From: CANHEE01 sp049316985
GTDB taxonomy: Bacteria; Bacteroidota; Bacteroidia; Chitinophagales; Saprospiraceae
DNA: 7,869 nt
Reading direction: 5' to 3'
Assembly: GCA_049316985.1 (NCBI GenBank)
Contig: JBMOJB010000171.1
Coordinates: 1 to 7,869 of the forward strand
The position numbers were made by a program, and so were the translations under genes. The notes beneath the pieces are model-generated. The model saw only the letters and a program-made list of their open reading frames with translations. It was not told the DNA's origin and did not search any database. Positions within the stretch are counted from its first letter, which is position 1. Every line of letters starts with the position of its first letter. Below, one piece after another: positions 7,730 to 7,869 of the stretch.

Positions 7730-7747
7730 GATAAGAAAATTATTGTA

Positions 7748-7778
7748 CAAAAGTAGAATTTAAATATGCAATCACAAA
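7748..7778 (-). promoter_or_regulatory. Predicted promoter of the large exported-protein gene
   Basis: Minus strand: TTTG (7778-7775), exactly 19 nt, then TACTTTTG (7755-7748), a full match to the Bacteroidota consensus TTTG, 19-21 nt, TAnnTTTG. An oligo-T run (A9 on the plus strand, 7796-7804) lies just upstream, as an UP-type element might. Transcription should begin around 7743, leaving a leader of only about 14 nt before the ATG at 7729. Confidence 0.78.
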
Positions 7779-7869
7779 ACATATTTATGTGCCACAAAAA
7801 AAAACAAACAATATATAATGCGAATTAAGGGTTAAAATATTAATTTGACAAAAGCTGCTGCCAATTTTC
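7779..7869. other. Upstream edge, no gene identified
   Basis: Ninety-one AT-rich bases upstream of the promoter. On the minus strand two frames could be the tail of an upstream gene (ending ...QQLLSN with TAA at 7842-7840, or ...FVKLIF with TAA a few bases further on), but ten residues are too few to decide. No clear start for a divergent plus-strand gene is visible; the ATG at 7818 is stopped after five codons. Confidence 0.4.

Overview
The window suggests a member of the Bacteroidota, most likely from the Saprospiraceae/Chitinophagia side. The reasons are moderate-to-low GC, two promoters that fit the Bacteroidota form (TTTG, 19 nt, TAnnTTTG), no Shine-Dalgarno sequences, and a giant exported protein. 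That protein joins a BNR/Asp-box propeller, FnIII-like repeats and a C-terminal tail with two calcium loops. The taxonomic placement is inference from these features; no marker gene is present.

Layout: both real genes lie on the minus strand. At the left edge (1-2202) is katG, a bifunctional catalase-peroxidase. It is complete except for the last few codons, which fall outside the window. Upstream of it is a 352-bp AT-rich gap (2203-2554). The gap holds a good katG promoter, an 11-bp-spaced direct repeat and PerR-box-like sequence inside that promoter, a small perfect hairpin, and four tandem copies of a 7-bp unit ending four bases from the neighbouring stop codon. From 7729 down to 2555 runs one gene for a secreted multidomain protein of 1724 residues. 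Its own near-perfect promoter is at 7748-7778. The last ~90 bases (7779-7869) hold no gene I can identify.

The large protein reads, N to C: signal peptide; short N-terminal region; propeller with eleven Asp-boxes; four Cys-flanked FnIII-like repeats at an exact 97-residue period; an inserted ~165-residue beta-rich module; two more of the same repeats; a module that I recall as shared by exported Bacteroidota proteins; and a dockerin-like pair of calcium loops at the extreme C terminus. I see no type IX secretion C-terminal sorting domain. It looks like a cell-surface or secreted adhesin or scaffold rather than an enzyme.

The two genes are co-directional but separated by 352 bp, and each has its own promoter. 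I see no functional link between them: KatG is intracellular peroxide defence and the other is exported. I found no convincing undescribed multi-gene system. The most interesting items are the architecture of the large protein, the promoter that corrects its start codon, the possible peroxide-responsive operator at katG, and the intergenic repeat/hairpin unit.
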